This document shows positions 17,401 through 25,095 of a stretch of 64,000 bases of DNA, one piece after another. The notes under the pieces are model-generated. The model was given only the letters and a program-made list of their open reading frames with translations, searched no databases and was not told the DNA's origin. Within the stretch, counting starts at the first letter, position 1. The number at the start of each line of letters is the position of its first letter. The position numbers and the translations under genes are program-made. The DNA comes from Lignipirellula cremea (GTDB lineage: Bacteria > Planctomycetota > Planctomycetia > Pirellulales > Pirellulaceae): the NCBI RefSeq assembly GCF_007751035.1, contig NZ_CP036433.1, positions 6,739,001 through 6,803,000 on the forward strand, read 5' to 3'.

Positions 17401-19092
17401 TCAGGGCGCCTGCTTCAGTTCCAGCCGCTGGTCGGCCGCCACGTCGCGCTGTTCGATGCGGCCTTTGCCGTGCGGCAGGATGACTTCGACATCGCACCGG
17501 GTGGCCTCGCCCAGGCCAAAGTGGGCCGTCGCTTCCTGGCCGGACGCGTAGCCAAACCCGACGGCGATCTCCCGCTCGCCCAGCAGCGCTTTCGGCTGAC
17601 CCAGCTTGCCGGCCTGGTACAAACGCACCCGGCTGCCGATGGCCTGGCGATTCACCCCTTTGCCGCCGACGACGCTCACATCAAGCCAGTGGCCGCCGGG
17701 CGTTTCGTTCTGCAGCAGCAGCGAGTCCGCGTTGATCCACCAGTTAGCCAGGAACAGGTCCAGCTTGCCGTCCCGGTTGAAGTCGCCGCTGGGGCCGGGC
17801 GCCGTGTAAATCACCTGGTGATCGGCGATCATCTTGTCGAAAAACTCGCCCGTCCCTTTGACGGCCAGGTCTGCTTCAGTGGGCCAGTCGTTGACCTTGA
17901 GGGTCGACTCCACAAACTTCGGGCCGCCCTTCACCGCACCGGCGTTCTTGAAAATCATTGGGTGCGGCGCACCGTCTGCGAACTTCACCAGGCTGGTGTA
18001 AATGTCGGGCCAGCCGTCGTTGTCAAAGTCCTGGATCTCCACATGCGGGCTCTTCATCGGCAGCGGCAACAGCCCGCAGCTCTCGGTGATGTCGGCGAAG
18101 GCCGGCTTGCCGTTTTTCACTCCCTGGTTCAAGTACAACCGCACGGCCACTCCGCCCATCGTCCAGGGACGGGAGAAGTGCGAACCAACGACCAGATCCA
18201 GCAGCCCGTCCCGGTTGACGTCCTGGATACACACGCCGCAGGGCGTATCATCGCCCGACTTGAAATTGTCCCAGGCGAACACCTCGTTCTGGGCGAACTC
18301 CTCAAAGCCGCCCTGCTGGTTATTCAAAAACAGACGATTGCCATGGTGGCGTCCTGCGATGAAAATATCGGGCCAGCCGTCGTTGTTCACATCGCCCGCC
18401 GCCACGCCGAAGCCCGTCACTTGTTCCGGTAACCCGACCGCCAGGTGGACGTCCTCAAACTTCATTCCGCCCAGGTTCCGGTACAGCCGGGTGTGGCTTT
18501 CCCCGCCCTGGAAAAAGCACTCGCCGACCAGCAGGTCCAGCAGTCCGTCGCCGTCGTAATCCAGCGTGGTCGCGCTGCGGGCCGCGTTGCCGGCGGGGCA
18601 GGCGCCGCTGGCTTTGCTGACATCGACGAACTGCCCTTTGCCGTCGTTGCGGAACAGATGGTTCGGTTCGGTGAAGTGGTCCGTTTCCGGTTTCCGGGAT
18701 TTGATCGCATGGTTGGTGGCGTACAGGTCGAGGTCGCCGTCGTTGTCGAAATCGACAAACACCGCGCCGTTGGCCCGGCCCAGCACCCGCACGGCGGTTT
18801 GCGGATCCAGGGTGAACTTCCCTTCGTGGTTGCGGAACAACTGGTTCGTTTTGGATTCATACGGCGCGCCGCCGAACGTGCCGACGTACAGCTCCGGCCA
18901 GCCGTCGCCGTCGATATCGCCCCAGGCGGCCCCATGGCCGGCAATGCCCGCAGCGCCCGGCAACAGGCCCGCCTCGGCGCCCACATCGCGAAACTTGAAA
19001 AACGGCTCCGCCGCCGGCGCCATGTCCAGGCAGACGCTCCCGACAAAACCAGCGCCCAGCAGGGCCAGGGAAAGAGAAAAAGCAGATCGCAT
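17401..19092 (-). CDS. Secreted FG-GAP repeat protein with ASPIC/UnbV C-terminus
   Basis: 563 aa. Signal peptide MRSAFSLSLALLGAGFVGSV. At least seven FG-GAP/VCBS repeats follow, with calcium-binding loops such as DIDGDGWPELYVG, DFDNDGDLDLYAT, DYDGDGLLDLLVG, DVNNDGWPDIFIA, DVNRDGLLDLVVG, DFDNDGWPDIYTS and DFNRDGKLDLFLA, consistent with a seven-bladed propeller. The C-terminal 100 residues (HWLDVSVVGGKGVNRQAIGS ... FGLGEATRCDVEVILPHG) match the ASPIC/UnbV domain. The combination is the CRTAC1-like family, abundant in planctomycetes. It is probably an exported binding protein; the ligand is unknown. Confidence 0.93.
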   Translation of the reverse strand: MRSAFSLSLALLGAGFVGSVCLDMAPAAEPFFKFRDVGAEAGLLPGAAGIAGHGAAWGDIDGDGWPELYVGTFGGAPYESKTNQLFRNHEGKFTLDPQTAVRVLGRANGAVFVDFDNDGDLDLYATNHAIKSRKPETDHFTEPNHLFRNDGKGQFVDVSKASGACPAGNAARSATTLDYDGDGLLDLLVGECFFQGGESHTRLYRNLGGMKFEDVHLAVGLPEQVTGFGVAAGDVNNDGWPDIFIAGRHHGNRLFLNNQQGGFEEFAQNEVFAWDNFKSGDDTPCGVCIQDVNRDGLLDLVVGSHFSRPWTMGGVAVRLYLNQGVKNGKPAFADITESCGLLPLPMKSPHVEIQDFDNDGWPDIYTSLVKFADGAPHPMIFKNAGAVKGGPKFVESTLKVNDWPTEADLAVKGTGEFFDKMIADHQVIYTAPGPSGDFNRDGKLDLFLANWWINADSLLLQNETPGGHWLDVSVVGGKGVNRQAIGSRVRLYQAGKLGQPKALLGEREIAVGFGYASGQEATAHFGLGEATRCDVEVILPHGKGRIEQRDVAADQRLELKQAP

Positions 19093-19202
19093 GGAAGCTC
19101 CAGGGACAAAGAACGCAAGGGGAGGGAGGTGACTTCAATCGGCCGCCTTCCGGCCAGCCAGCCTGCGTCGCCTGGCGGGCCAAAACTGCAGCGGCAGGCT
19201 GT

Positions 19203-19231
19203 TTGTATTCTTATAGCGGAAGAAGTAGGAT
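19203..19231 (+). promoter_or_regulatory. Candidate promoter for the secreted propeller gene
   Basis: TTGTAT (19203-19208), a 17-base spacer, then TAGGAT (19226-19231), in an AT-rich pocket inside otherwise GC-rich DNA and about 80 bases before the start codon at 19311. It was found by eye. Confidence 0.35.
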
Positions 19232-19310
19232 ATATCTAGATTTGAGACGCACAGCAGTCGGCCAAACCTATACCTGTTATACGGCCCCCATTTCACGTGG
19301 AGAACAACGA

Positions 19311-20735
19311 ATGACGCATTTTCGTCAATGGCGCCAACTTCTGACACTGGGGCTGCTGGCCCTGCTGCCGGCGGGAACCTTGCTGGCCCAGAAGCCGCAA
19401 CCGAAAGCCAAAGCCAAACCTGCCGCCAAACCGGCCGTCCGCTACGAAGACCTGGCCTATCCGCCCGTCCTGCCCGGCGGCGCAAAAATGGTGACCGACA
19501 AGTCGCCCAAATTTCTCGAGGCGCCCGAGAGCCTGCGTCCCGGCGTGACCGTCGCCAAAGCCGTGCCGACGGTCGACTTTATGTTCTTCCCCGAACAAAC
19601 CTACCTGGGCGACCCGTGGTCCAACTGGGGCGACGGCAGCTTCGCCAACGGCAAGTACTATTCGGCGATCGGCGACCACATCGCCCTGAACCGGAAAAAG
19701 TCCAGCCACGGCACCGGCACCGCCTACGTGTATGAGTACGACCCGGCGACCAAAAAGCTCCGCACGCTGGTCGATGTCAGCAAGCTGCTGGCCATGCCGG
19801 AAGGACATTACACGCCCGGTAAAGTGCACACGCGCGTCGATCTGGGCAGCGACGGTTGGCTGTATTACGCCACGCATCGCGGTTCGCCCCGGGCCGCTGT
19901 TGACGAGAATCATTACAAAGGCGACTGGATTTTCCGCACCAACCCGGAAACCGGCAAGTCCGAAGTGGTGGCTACGGCCCCCGTCCCCAAGCACAGCATT
20001 CCTAACGGCATGCTCGATCGCAAACGGCTGATCTATTACGGCGGAACGGCCGCCGGTCCCGATGCGGAAGAACAGGAAATCCAGTTCCTGGCCTACGATC
20101 TGGAGAAGCACAAGGTGCTCTACTCCGGCGGCATTGGTCCGGCCCGCGCCATGATCCTGGCCGAATCGACCGGACGCGTCTACTACGTGCCCGGCGCCGG
20201 CGAAGGCGAACTGATGCGCTACGATCCGGCCTCGGGCAAAGGTCCCGAACCGACCGGAAAAACGATGAACACCCGGGCGACCACGACCGAATCGTCCGAC
20301 GGCATGGTCTATGGCGCCGCACTCGGCCAGGGGACCAACGACTGCCAGATCTGGTCGTTCAACACCAAGACAGAAACCCCCAAGAACCTGGGCGAAGGCG
20401 CCGTCGGCGTGAACGCCTACATCGCCGCGGTCGCTCTCGATCCGTCGACCAACCGCTACCTGTACTACGTGCCGGGCGCCCATGGCGGCGGCGAAAGAGA
20501 CAACTCGGCAGTGGTGCAGTTCGACCTGAAGACGGGCAAGAAAAAGGTCATCGCCTTTTTGCACCCGTTCTATGAAGAGAAGTACGGCTTCATCTGCAAA
20601 GGCACCTACAGCACCGACGTCTCCGACGACGGCAGCCAGCTGTTCATCACCTACAACGTCAGCCGCGGCACCCGCGCCTGGGACTGCTGCGGCCTGGTCG
20701 TCGTGCACATCCCCGAATCCGAACGCCAGCCGTAA
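19311..20735 (+). CDS. Secreted beta-propeller-like hypothetical protein
   Basis: 474 aa from the ATG at 19311, which has GGAG upstream and an immediate signal peptide (MTHFRQWRQLLTLGLLALLP, cleavage after LLAQ). A Lys/Pro/Ala spacer follows. Repeated four-strand-like segments end in turns such as HTRVDLGSDGWLYYATH, GGIGPARAMILAESTGRVYY, TTESSDGMVYGAALG and VALDPSTNRYLYYVPGAHGG, resembling a six- to seven-bladed propeller of the SMP-30/YncE type. No catalytic residues are identified. A strong hairpin terminator follows at 20772. It may bind a substrate or act as a lactonase-like enzyme in the periplasm, but this is uncertain. Confidence 0.85.
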   Translation: MTHFRQWRQLLTLGLLALLPAGTLLAQKPQPKAKAKPAAKPAVRYEDLAYPPVLPGGAKMVTDKSPKFLEAPESLRPGVTVAKAVPTVDFMFFPEQTYLGDPWSNWGDGSFANGKYYSAIGDHIALNRKKSSHGTGTAYVYEYDPATKKLRTLVDVSKLLAMPEGHYTPGKVHTRVDLGSDGWLYYATHRGSPRAAVDENHYKGDWIFRTNPETGKSEVVATAPVPKHSIPNGMLDRKRLIYYGGTAAGPDAEEQEIQFLAYDLEKHKVLYSGGIGPARAMILAESTGRVYYVPGAGEGELMRYDPASGKGPEPTGKTMNTRATTTESSDGMVYGAALGQGTNDCQIWSFNTKTETPKNLGEGAVGVNAYIAAVALDPSTNRYLYYVPGAHGGGERDNSAVVQFDLKTGKKKVIAFLHPFYEEKYGFICKGTYSTDVSDDGSQLFITYNVSRGTRAWDCCGLVVVHIPESERQP

Positions 20736-20771
20736 TCGCCCGCGAACGATTCGACAACATTTGTAAACACG

Positions 20772-20806
20772 AACAGCCGGCGCCCCGCAGGGTCCCGGCT
20801 GTTTTT
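20772..20806 (+). terminator. Rho-independent terminator after the propeller gene
   Basis: The stem AACAGCCGG (20772-20780) pairs perfectly with CCGGCTGTT (20795-20803). The loop is 14 bases, and the Ts at the end of the stem continue into a short T run. It lies 36 bases after the stop codon. Confidence 0.85.
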
Positions 20807-20847
20807 ATAGACCACAGTGGATGACGCGGCGCCGGAACGGGGAGTCG

Positions 20848-20967
20848 ATGTGCTTTGTCCGATCCCGCCGATGGTGGCAAAGTCTGGATGACGCTATTCA
20901 CCCCAAAGGATCTGCTCATCCGAGATATCGTGAGCAACTCAAGGGATTGCTGGATCGGTTCGATTAA
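20848..20967 (+). CDS. Possible 39-aa ORF or remnant
   Basis: ATG with GGAG 4 bases upstream. The product begins MCFVRSRRWWQSLDDAIH and ends YREQLKGLLDRFD. It is too short to judge. It sits just ahead of two further small same-strand frames in a low-GC patch and may be the tail of a decayed gene or the first of three tiny coupled genes. Confidence 0.25.
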   Translation: MCFVRSRRWWQSLDDAIHPKGSAHPRYREQLKGLLDRFD

Positions 20968-20979
20968 ACAGGTGGCGCA

Positions 20980-21165
20980 ATGACAATGTCCGCCAAGAAT
21001 GCCGCAAAGCTGATGCAGAATCTGGTGGAGGATTTCAGGAAAGGCTTTGATCGCAATCTTGGTGGAAACCTGAACAACTCTTCTCTGCGTGTTTTCCCGC
21101 CACCTGCGTGGCGATCATTTTCGATTGGATTTATGCGAAACCAGCTGGGCCAGGAGGACAGATGA
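20980..21165 (+). CDS. Small ORF, 61 aa, coupled to the next gene
   Basis: The product starts MTMSAKNAAKLMQNLVEDFR and is basic, helical at first and poorly conserved-looking later. A second in-frame ATG lies at 20986. Its stop overlaps the next start (ATGA at 21162-21165), which is the main reason to believe it is translated. No function is inferred. Confidence 0.4.
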   Translation: MTMSAKNAAKLMQNLVEDFRKGFDRNLGGNLNNSSLRVFPPPAWRSFSIGFMRNQLGQEDR

Positions 21166-21623
21166 ATTGGCTTCAGTGCGACGACGAAATGAAGATGGGG
21201 TCGTTTATTGAACAATTGCAAGATGAAATCGCTTTACGAAGGTTTGCATTATTGAACGCGACTTCAGTTTCCGATTTGTTGGTTGATTCTCGAAGCAGAG
21301 CGGCAGTAGCAGCTGCAGATGCCTGGTTGAGCGGAGCGATTTCGGAAGAAGAGCTGAAAAAAGCATATTTAGAAGCGGAAATTGCGTCTGACGAGATTGA
21401 GCGTGCCCACGACGAATATCTATCGGAACACGAAGAGCGTCTTGAGAACGCTGCTCTCGTTGCATTGTGGGCCGCGTATCCGGTTGGCTACACCGGAGTT
21501 ACGCGGTTAGAGAGCGCGCAGGATTCAGCGTTACCTACTGCGTTCTACTGTTTCAAAATATACGGATCTCAAGCCCTGGTCGACCAACTGGAAAGGCTTA
21601 AGTCGGTGGGGTTGAAGGGGTAG
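21162..21623 (+). CDS. Hypothetical helical protein in a low-GC patch
   Basis: 153 aa from the ATG at 21162, which has AGGAGG at 21152-21157. The first 110 residues are strongly helical and acidic (IEQLQDEIALRRFALLNATS; ISEEELKKAYLEAEIASDEI; EYLSEHEERLENAALVAL), and the C-terminus contains TAFYCFKIYGSQALVDQLER. No family recognised. Codon use is markedly more AT-rich than in neighbouring genes, which suggests recent acquisition. The start overlaps the stop of the 61-aa ORF. Confidence 0.65.
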   Translation: MNWLQCDDEMKMGSFIEQLQDEIALRRFALLNATSVSDLLVDSRSRAAVAAADAWLSGAISEEELKKAYLEAEIASDEIERAHDEYLSEHEERLENAALVALWAAYPVGYTGVTRLESAQDSALPTAFYCFKIYGSQALVDQLERLKSVGLKG

Positions 21624-22493
21624 CCACGCTGTCCGCGCGGAAACGAGCAGCCCCAGACAATTCATTCAGGAGAACGGGGGCATCGCTTCATTGCGCAAGG
21701 GGGCTGAATTCCCCCCATGCCCCCGACTGTCGCAAGAGTTTGAGTGGCGCAGGCAATGGAGTGATTCAATGAGAGGACCACCTGTCGAAACTTTGCTTTT
21801 GGATGGTGTGGCTTTTCCTCGCTGCCCCGATCAGTTACCTGGCGATATTTCTAACGCTCTTTGCCCCGACCAATGCAACCGCCGCCTCCATCGTCGCCTT
21901 TGTCGGAGGCATCCAATGGGCTCCCTGGGGAATGCTCGCGGCGAAAGCTTTCCATGGGATCCGCTCCTGGCAATGACGCCCACACGACAAAAGAGACGGC
22001 CCTGGTGTCAGGCACAGCTCGAAGTCTTCCTTTCGCGCTCACCTGGTCGCTGGACAAGGGAAGGGGAGCTGGCGAATTCTGACGCAGTTCCGCGCCGAAG
22101 ACGTTTGCCTTGAGTACCTCCAAACGGGTAAAACGAGAGGATCGCCGCCCGGCGAAGTTGTCGATCACGATGAGCTTGCCGAAATTGAGTACGAGGAGCT
22201 TAGCCAGCTGTTGCGAAAGGTCCGCTAAAGAGCGGCCCCCGATGAATCGGAAATGATAGGCGGGAACGAAAACCGAGCCGCCCCTGCCTGCCTGGCAGTG
22301 CCGCGTTGAACAAATGGCCATCCCCGGGGCCAGGCGAAGCCTGGATCGCCCACTCGCCGCTGTGCTCTTCCGAGCTCGCGGGAGGCTGCCGCATCGGGGT
22401 GACCTGAGAGCCTGACTTGCTCTTCGCTGGGCGTTTTGAGCGACTCGGCCTGAATTCGTTATCGACCACACTTCCTTTTTTTGGAGTCATGCC
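21624..22493. other. 870-base region with decayed coding sequence
   Basis: No intact gene of normal size is supported. It contains a short plausible membrane-protein frame and its in-frame continuation (21782-22228, listed as a pseudogene). From 22229 to 22480 I see nothing recognisable. A GGAG site just before 22494 belongs to the next gene. Confidence 0.5.
21782..22228 (+). pseudogene. Possible decayed small membrane-protein gene
   Basis: In one frame, an ATG at 21803 (or CTG at 21782 after GAGAGG) encodes MVWLFLAAPISYLAIFLTLF followed by a Gly/Trp-rich second hydrophobic segment, ending in TGA at 21974-21976. The same frame continues without another stop to TAA at 22226. Its end has protein-like composition (TQFRAEDVCLEYLQTGKTRG; then a tail with HDELAEIEYEELSQLLRKVR). 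Either a 57-aa membrane protein is followed by an unrelated remnant, or one gene has an internal stop. No family recognised. Confidence 0.35.
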
Positions 22494-23444
22494 ATGATCG
22501 ACTTTTCCTTTCTCAAGACGGGCATGAACGGACTGGCGAATGCCCATAAGGCCGGGACGATGGCGGGGCATCTGGGTGCGGCGGTGGTCGCCGGTTACTT
22601 TTTTGGGGAGGATCACAGCGGTTTACCCAAAGAGGTTTTCCGCGGCGTCGAAGGCGAGCTTCAGCGGATCATCGCTGGCGAGGAGTCCTTCTGGTGGAAC
22701 GCCAAAAAGGCAGGCGTTACGCCAGCCGACTTGTTCCAGCCGTTGCCGAAGGAAGAACCCCGGCCAGAAACGATCGGGTTGATCGTGGAAGCCCTGCAGA
22801 AGAATGTCGGGGAGACGCGGCAGTCGGGGCACAACATCATCTTCGCTTCCCTGGCGGTCCGCGCTTTGCACGACCACCCTGACTTTGCCACGCCGCTGGC
22901 GATCGCTGGCGTCTGCAGACTGACGCAAGGCTTTAACCGTGCGCATGCGGGGCGAGGCTACTACGGCAAAGAGCAGGGCTGGCAGGAAGGAAACCAGGTC
23001 AAACTGACTCCCGACAACAATTTCCCCAAGTACGAGTCCCTCCAGCAGATGGTGGACGTGACCCTTGGCGAATTAATCGACACCGCCGGAGTGAAGAAAC
23101 AAGGTTTTGGCGGGCTCTGGCACCTCGTCAATCATGCCGCCGCCATTACGGAACTCCACCGGTTCGGCTACCAGGAAGCGGCTCAGCAGGCGTTGCCGGC
23201 CCATCATCAGCATATTCGACTGTGGCGATCACTGCCCGACATTCAGACCGAATTTGGCCCGGTCGTGAAATCCGAACACGATCCGCGTGAAGCCATCTAT
23301 TGGCAGCAGATGCTTAAGCGGGACGAGGCCCGGCTGACCCACCGCATCAAAACCCTGTACGGCTTCTATACGATCCGAGCATTCATCACCAACAAGAACC
23401 GGCGACAAATGGCGGACGACGCCTTCCTCTACCTGATGGCGTGA
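22494..23444 (+). CDS. Hypothetical protein, 316 aa
   Basis: ATG with TTGGAG upstream. The protein is soluble and helical, beginning MIDFSFLKTGMNGLANAHKA and then GHLGAAVVAGYFFGEDH, which could form a shallow hydrophobic helix. Repeated His and Trp residues occur in GLWHLVNHAAAITELHRFGY and ALPAHHQHIRLWRSL. The end (RTHRIK-like region then YGFYTIRAFITNKNRRQMAD) is basic and aromatic. I do not recognise a domain. Its neighbours are a decayed region upstream and a convergent gene 23 bp downstream, so it is probably monocistronic. Confidence 0.75.
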   Translation: MIDFSFLKTGMNGLANAHKAGTMAGHLGAAVVAGYFFGEDHSGLPKEVFRGVEGELQRIIAGEESFWWNAKKAGVTPADLFQPLPKEEPRPETIGLIVEALQKNVGETRQSGHNIIFASLAVRALHDHPDFATPLAIAGVCRLTQGFNRAHAGRGYYGKEQGWQEGNQVKLTPDNNFPKYESLQQMVDVTLGELIDTAGVKKQGFGGLWHLVNHAAAITELHRFGYQEAAQQALPAHHQHIRLWRSLPDIQTEFGPVVKSEHDPREAIYWQQMLKRDEARLTHRIKTLYGFYTIRAFITNKNRRQMADDAFLYLMA

Positions 23445-23467
23445 GCATGACGCCCTGGCCGACCTGC

Positions 23468-24718
23468 TCAAGGACGCAGACTGGTCTGCGCCGCGTGACG
23501 CTGCTTTTCCGCTTCTTGCCAGGTGCGCCAGGCGTGCTGGTCGTAGCCGAAGTTGTAGCCGCCGCTGAGTCGCACCAGGGCGGCCAACACTTCGGGGTTG
23601 GCGACCCGCTGGGGGATGATCTTCGTCTGGTTGCCGGCCGTCATGCCGGCGAAGTTTTTCGTCGGGGTCTGGCACAGGCCGTTGGTCGGCCCGTTGGTGA
23701 ACAGCGTCGTCACGCCGTCGTCGGATCCATCGGACGGCGGCTTGAGCACCAGCACATGCGTCGTCACCAGCGCTTCAATCAGCGGCTCGATCGTCTGGGA
23801 ACCGCCCAGCTGGCCCAGGGCGATGCCGCTGCGGTTGACGCGGACGTTGTTCTTGTTCTGCAGGCCTTGCTGGTAGGCGGCGGCCACTTCGGCATGGTCG
23901 ATTTCGGCCAGCTGGGCCAGCGCCTCGTGAAAGACTTCGATATCCGGATCGTTCAGCGACACCACCACCATCGCCAGGGCCGAGGCCGGCGTGTTGATGT
24001 TGCGGAGCGCCTCGAGGTACAGGTATTTCACCCGGCGGTCGGGCTCTTGCATCAGTAAAGAAGTCAGCCCCATCACGGCGTTGGGGTCGCGGATCTCCAG
24101 CACCTGGTTGCGGAACGCCATCGCCGTCGCCGGCGTCAGGGCCTCGCGGTGGCGAAGAATCAGATCGTACCAGTCCCGGGCAATCTGCTCCTGCGACTCG
24201 CGACGCTGCATCAGCTCCACTTCCTGGGCCAGGCGCCAGCGTCGCTTGTAATAGACGTAACCCTGTTCCTTGCGCCAGTCCACCCGGACCTTCCATTCCC
24301 CGCCGACTTGCGAGTACCCCAGGGCGGCCCGGGCTTCGGGGTGGTCGGGCTCCAGCTCCAGAATACGGGCGAGATGCGTCTTGCGCTGCCGCGTTAATTG
24401 CTGGCGACGGCACCACTGGGCCATGCTCCACTGGCCTTCGACCGTGTCGGGGGCCTGGGGAGCGAGGTTCTCGTACTCCCGCTCGGCCGGTCGCTCGGAC
24501 AGGCGTTCGGCGACACTGTCGGCCGGCAGGGTGATCTTCATGCCGGACCAGGTTCGCACCAGATAACCGGTCGATGCTGTCTGGTTCCGGTTGATCCATT
24601 CGCCCTGCACCTCGCCGCCATTCTTCAGGCGAAAGGTATCAGCGGACGCAGCGCCCGGCAGCGACAGAAAGGCCGCTCCAAGGACCAGGCTCCAGGCGAT
24701 TCGCGGACCGCAACGCAT
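23468..24718 (-). CDS. Secreted HEAT-repeat-like hypothetical protein
   Basis: 416 aa from the ATG at 24718; upstream in-frame codons lack a signal peptide. Signal peptide MRCGPRIAWSLVLGAAFLSL, cut after ASA. A small beta domain follows (FRLKNGGEVQGEWINR, SGMKITLPADSV). A TPR-like step comes next (HLARILELEPDHPEARAALG, then GEWKVRVDW). HEAT-like helices run from about residue 180 to 330 (LEALRNINTPASALAMVVVS; LAQLAEIDHAEVAAAYQQGL; GIALGQLGGSQTIEPLIEAL). The C-terminus has GYNFGYDQHAWRTWQEAEK. It is probably a periplasmic scaffold; such proteins are frequent in planctomycetes and no enzymatic motif is visible. Confidence 0.8.
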   Translation of the reverse strand: MRCGPRIAWSLVLGAAFLSLPGAASADTFRLKNGGEVQGEWINRNQTASTGYLVRTWSGMKITLPADSVAERLSERPAEREYENLAPQAPDTVEGQWSMAQWCRRQQLTRQRKTHLARILELEPDHPEARAALGYSQVGGEWKVRVDWRKEQGYVYYKRRWRLAQEVELMQRRESQEQIARDWYDLILRHREALTPATAMAFRNQVLEIRDPNAVMGLTSLLMQEPDRRVKYLYLEALRNINTPASALAMVVVSLNDPDIEVFHEALAQLAEIDHAEVAAAYQQGLQNKNNVRVNRSGIALGQLGGSQTIEPLIEALVTTHVLVLKPPSDGSDDGVTTLFTNGPTNGLCQTPTKNFAGMTAGNQTKIIPQRVANPEVLAALVRLSGGYNFGYDQHAWRTWQEAEKQRHAAQTSLRP

Positions 24719-25095
24719 GCACTTCTCTCCTGACGCCGGGACGGGCGTCGGTAAAGACGGGATTCCCCTTCGAGGATGGAGTATACCCGAATCGCCTGCG
24801 GTCCAGCAAGGAAAACGAATGCGGCGCGTCACGACCAGTCCGCCGTAGCCGAACTCGCCAGAGTTTGGCCGCTGCCTCCATGGCCCAGCATCCTCCGTCC
24901 AAAATCTGGCGACTTCGGCTACCTGCGGGGTGCGGTTCCCGGCCGGGACGCCCGACTCGCGTGGGACGGCTGGTTGCCGCTAGAATGAACGAGCGTCTGC
25001 TGTCGAGTCGCCGACTGGCGGCCGGACGGCGCATGCAACAGGCCGGAATCTCCCGGTCTGATGTGCAAACGCCTTTGCGGGCCAGGAAGGGTCGG

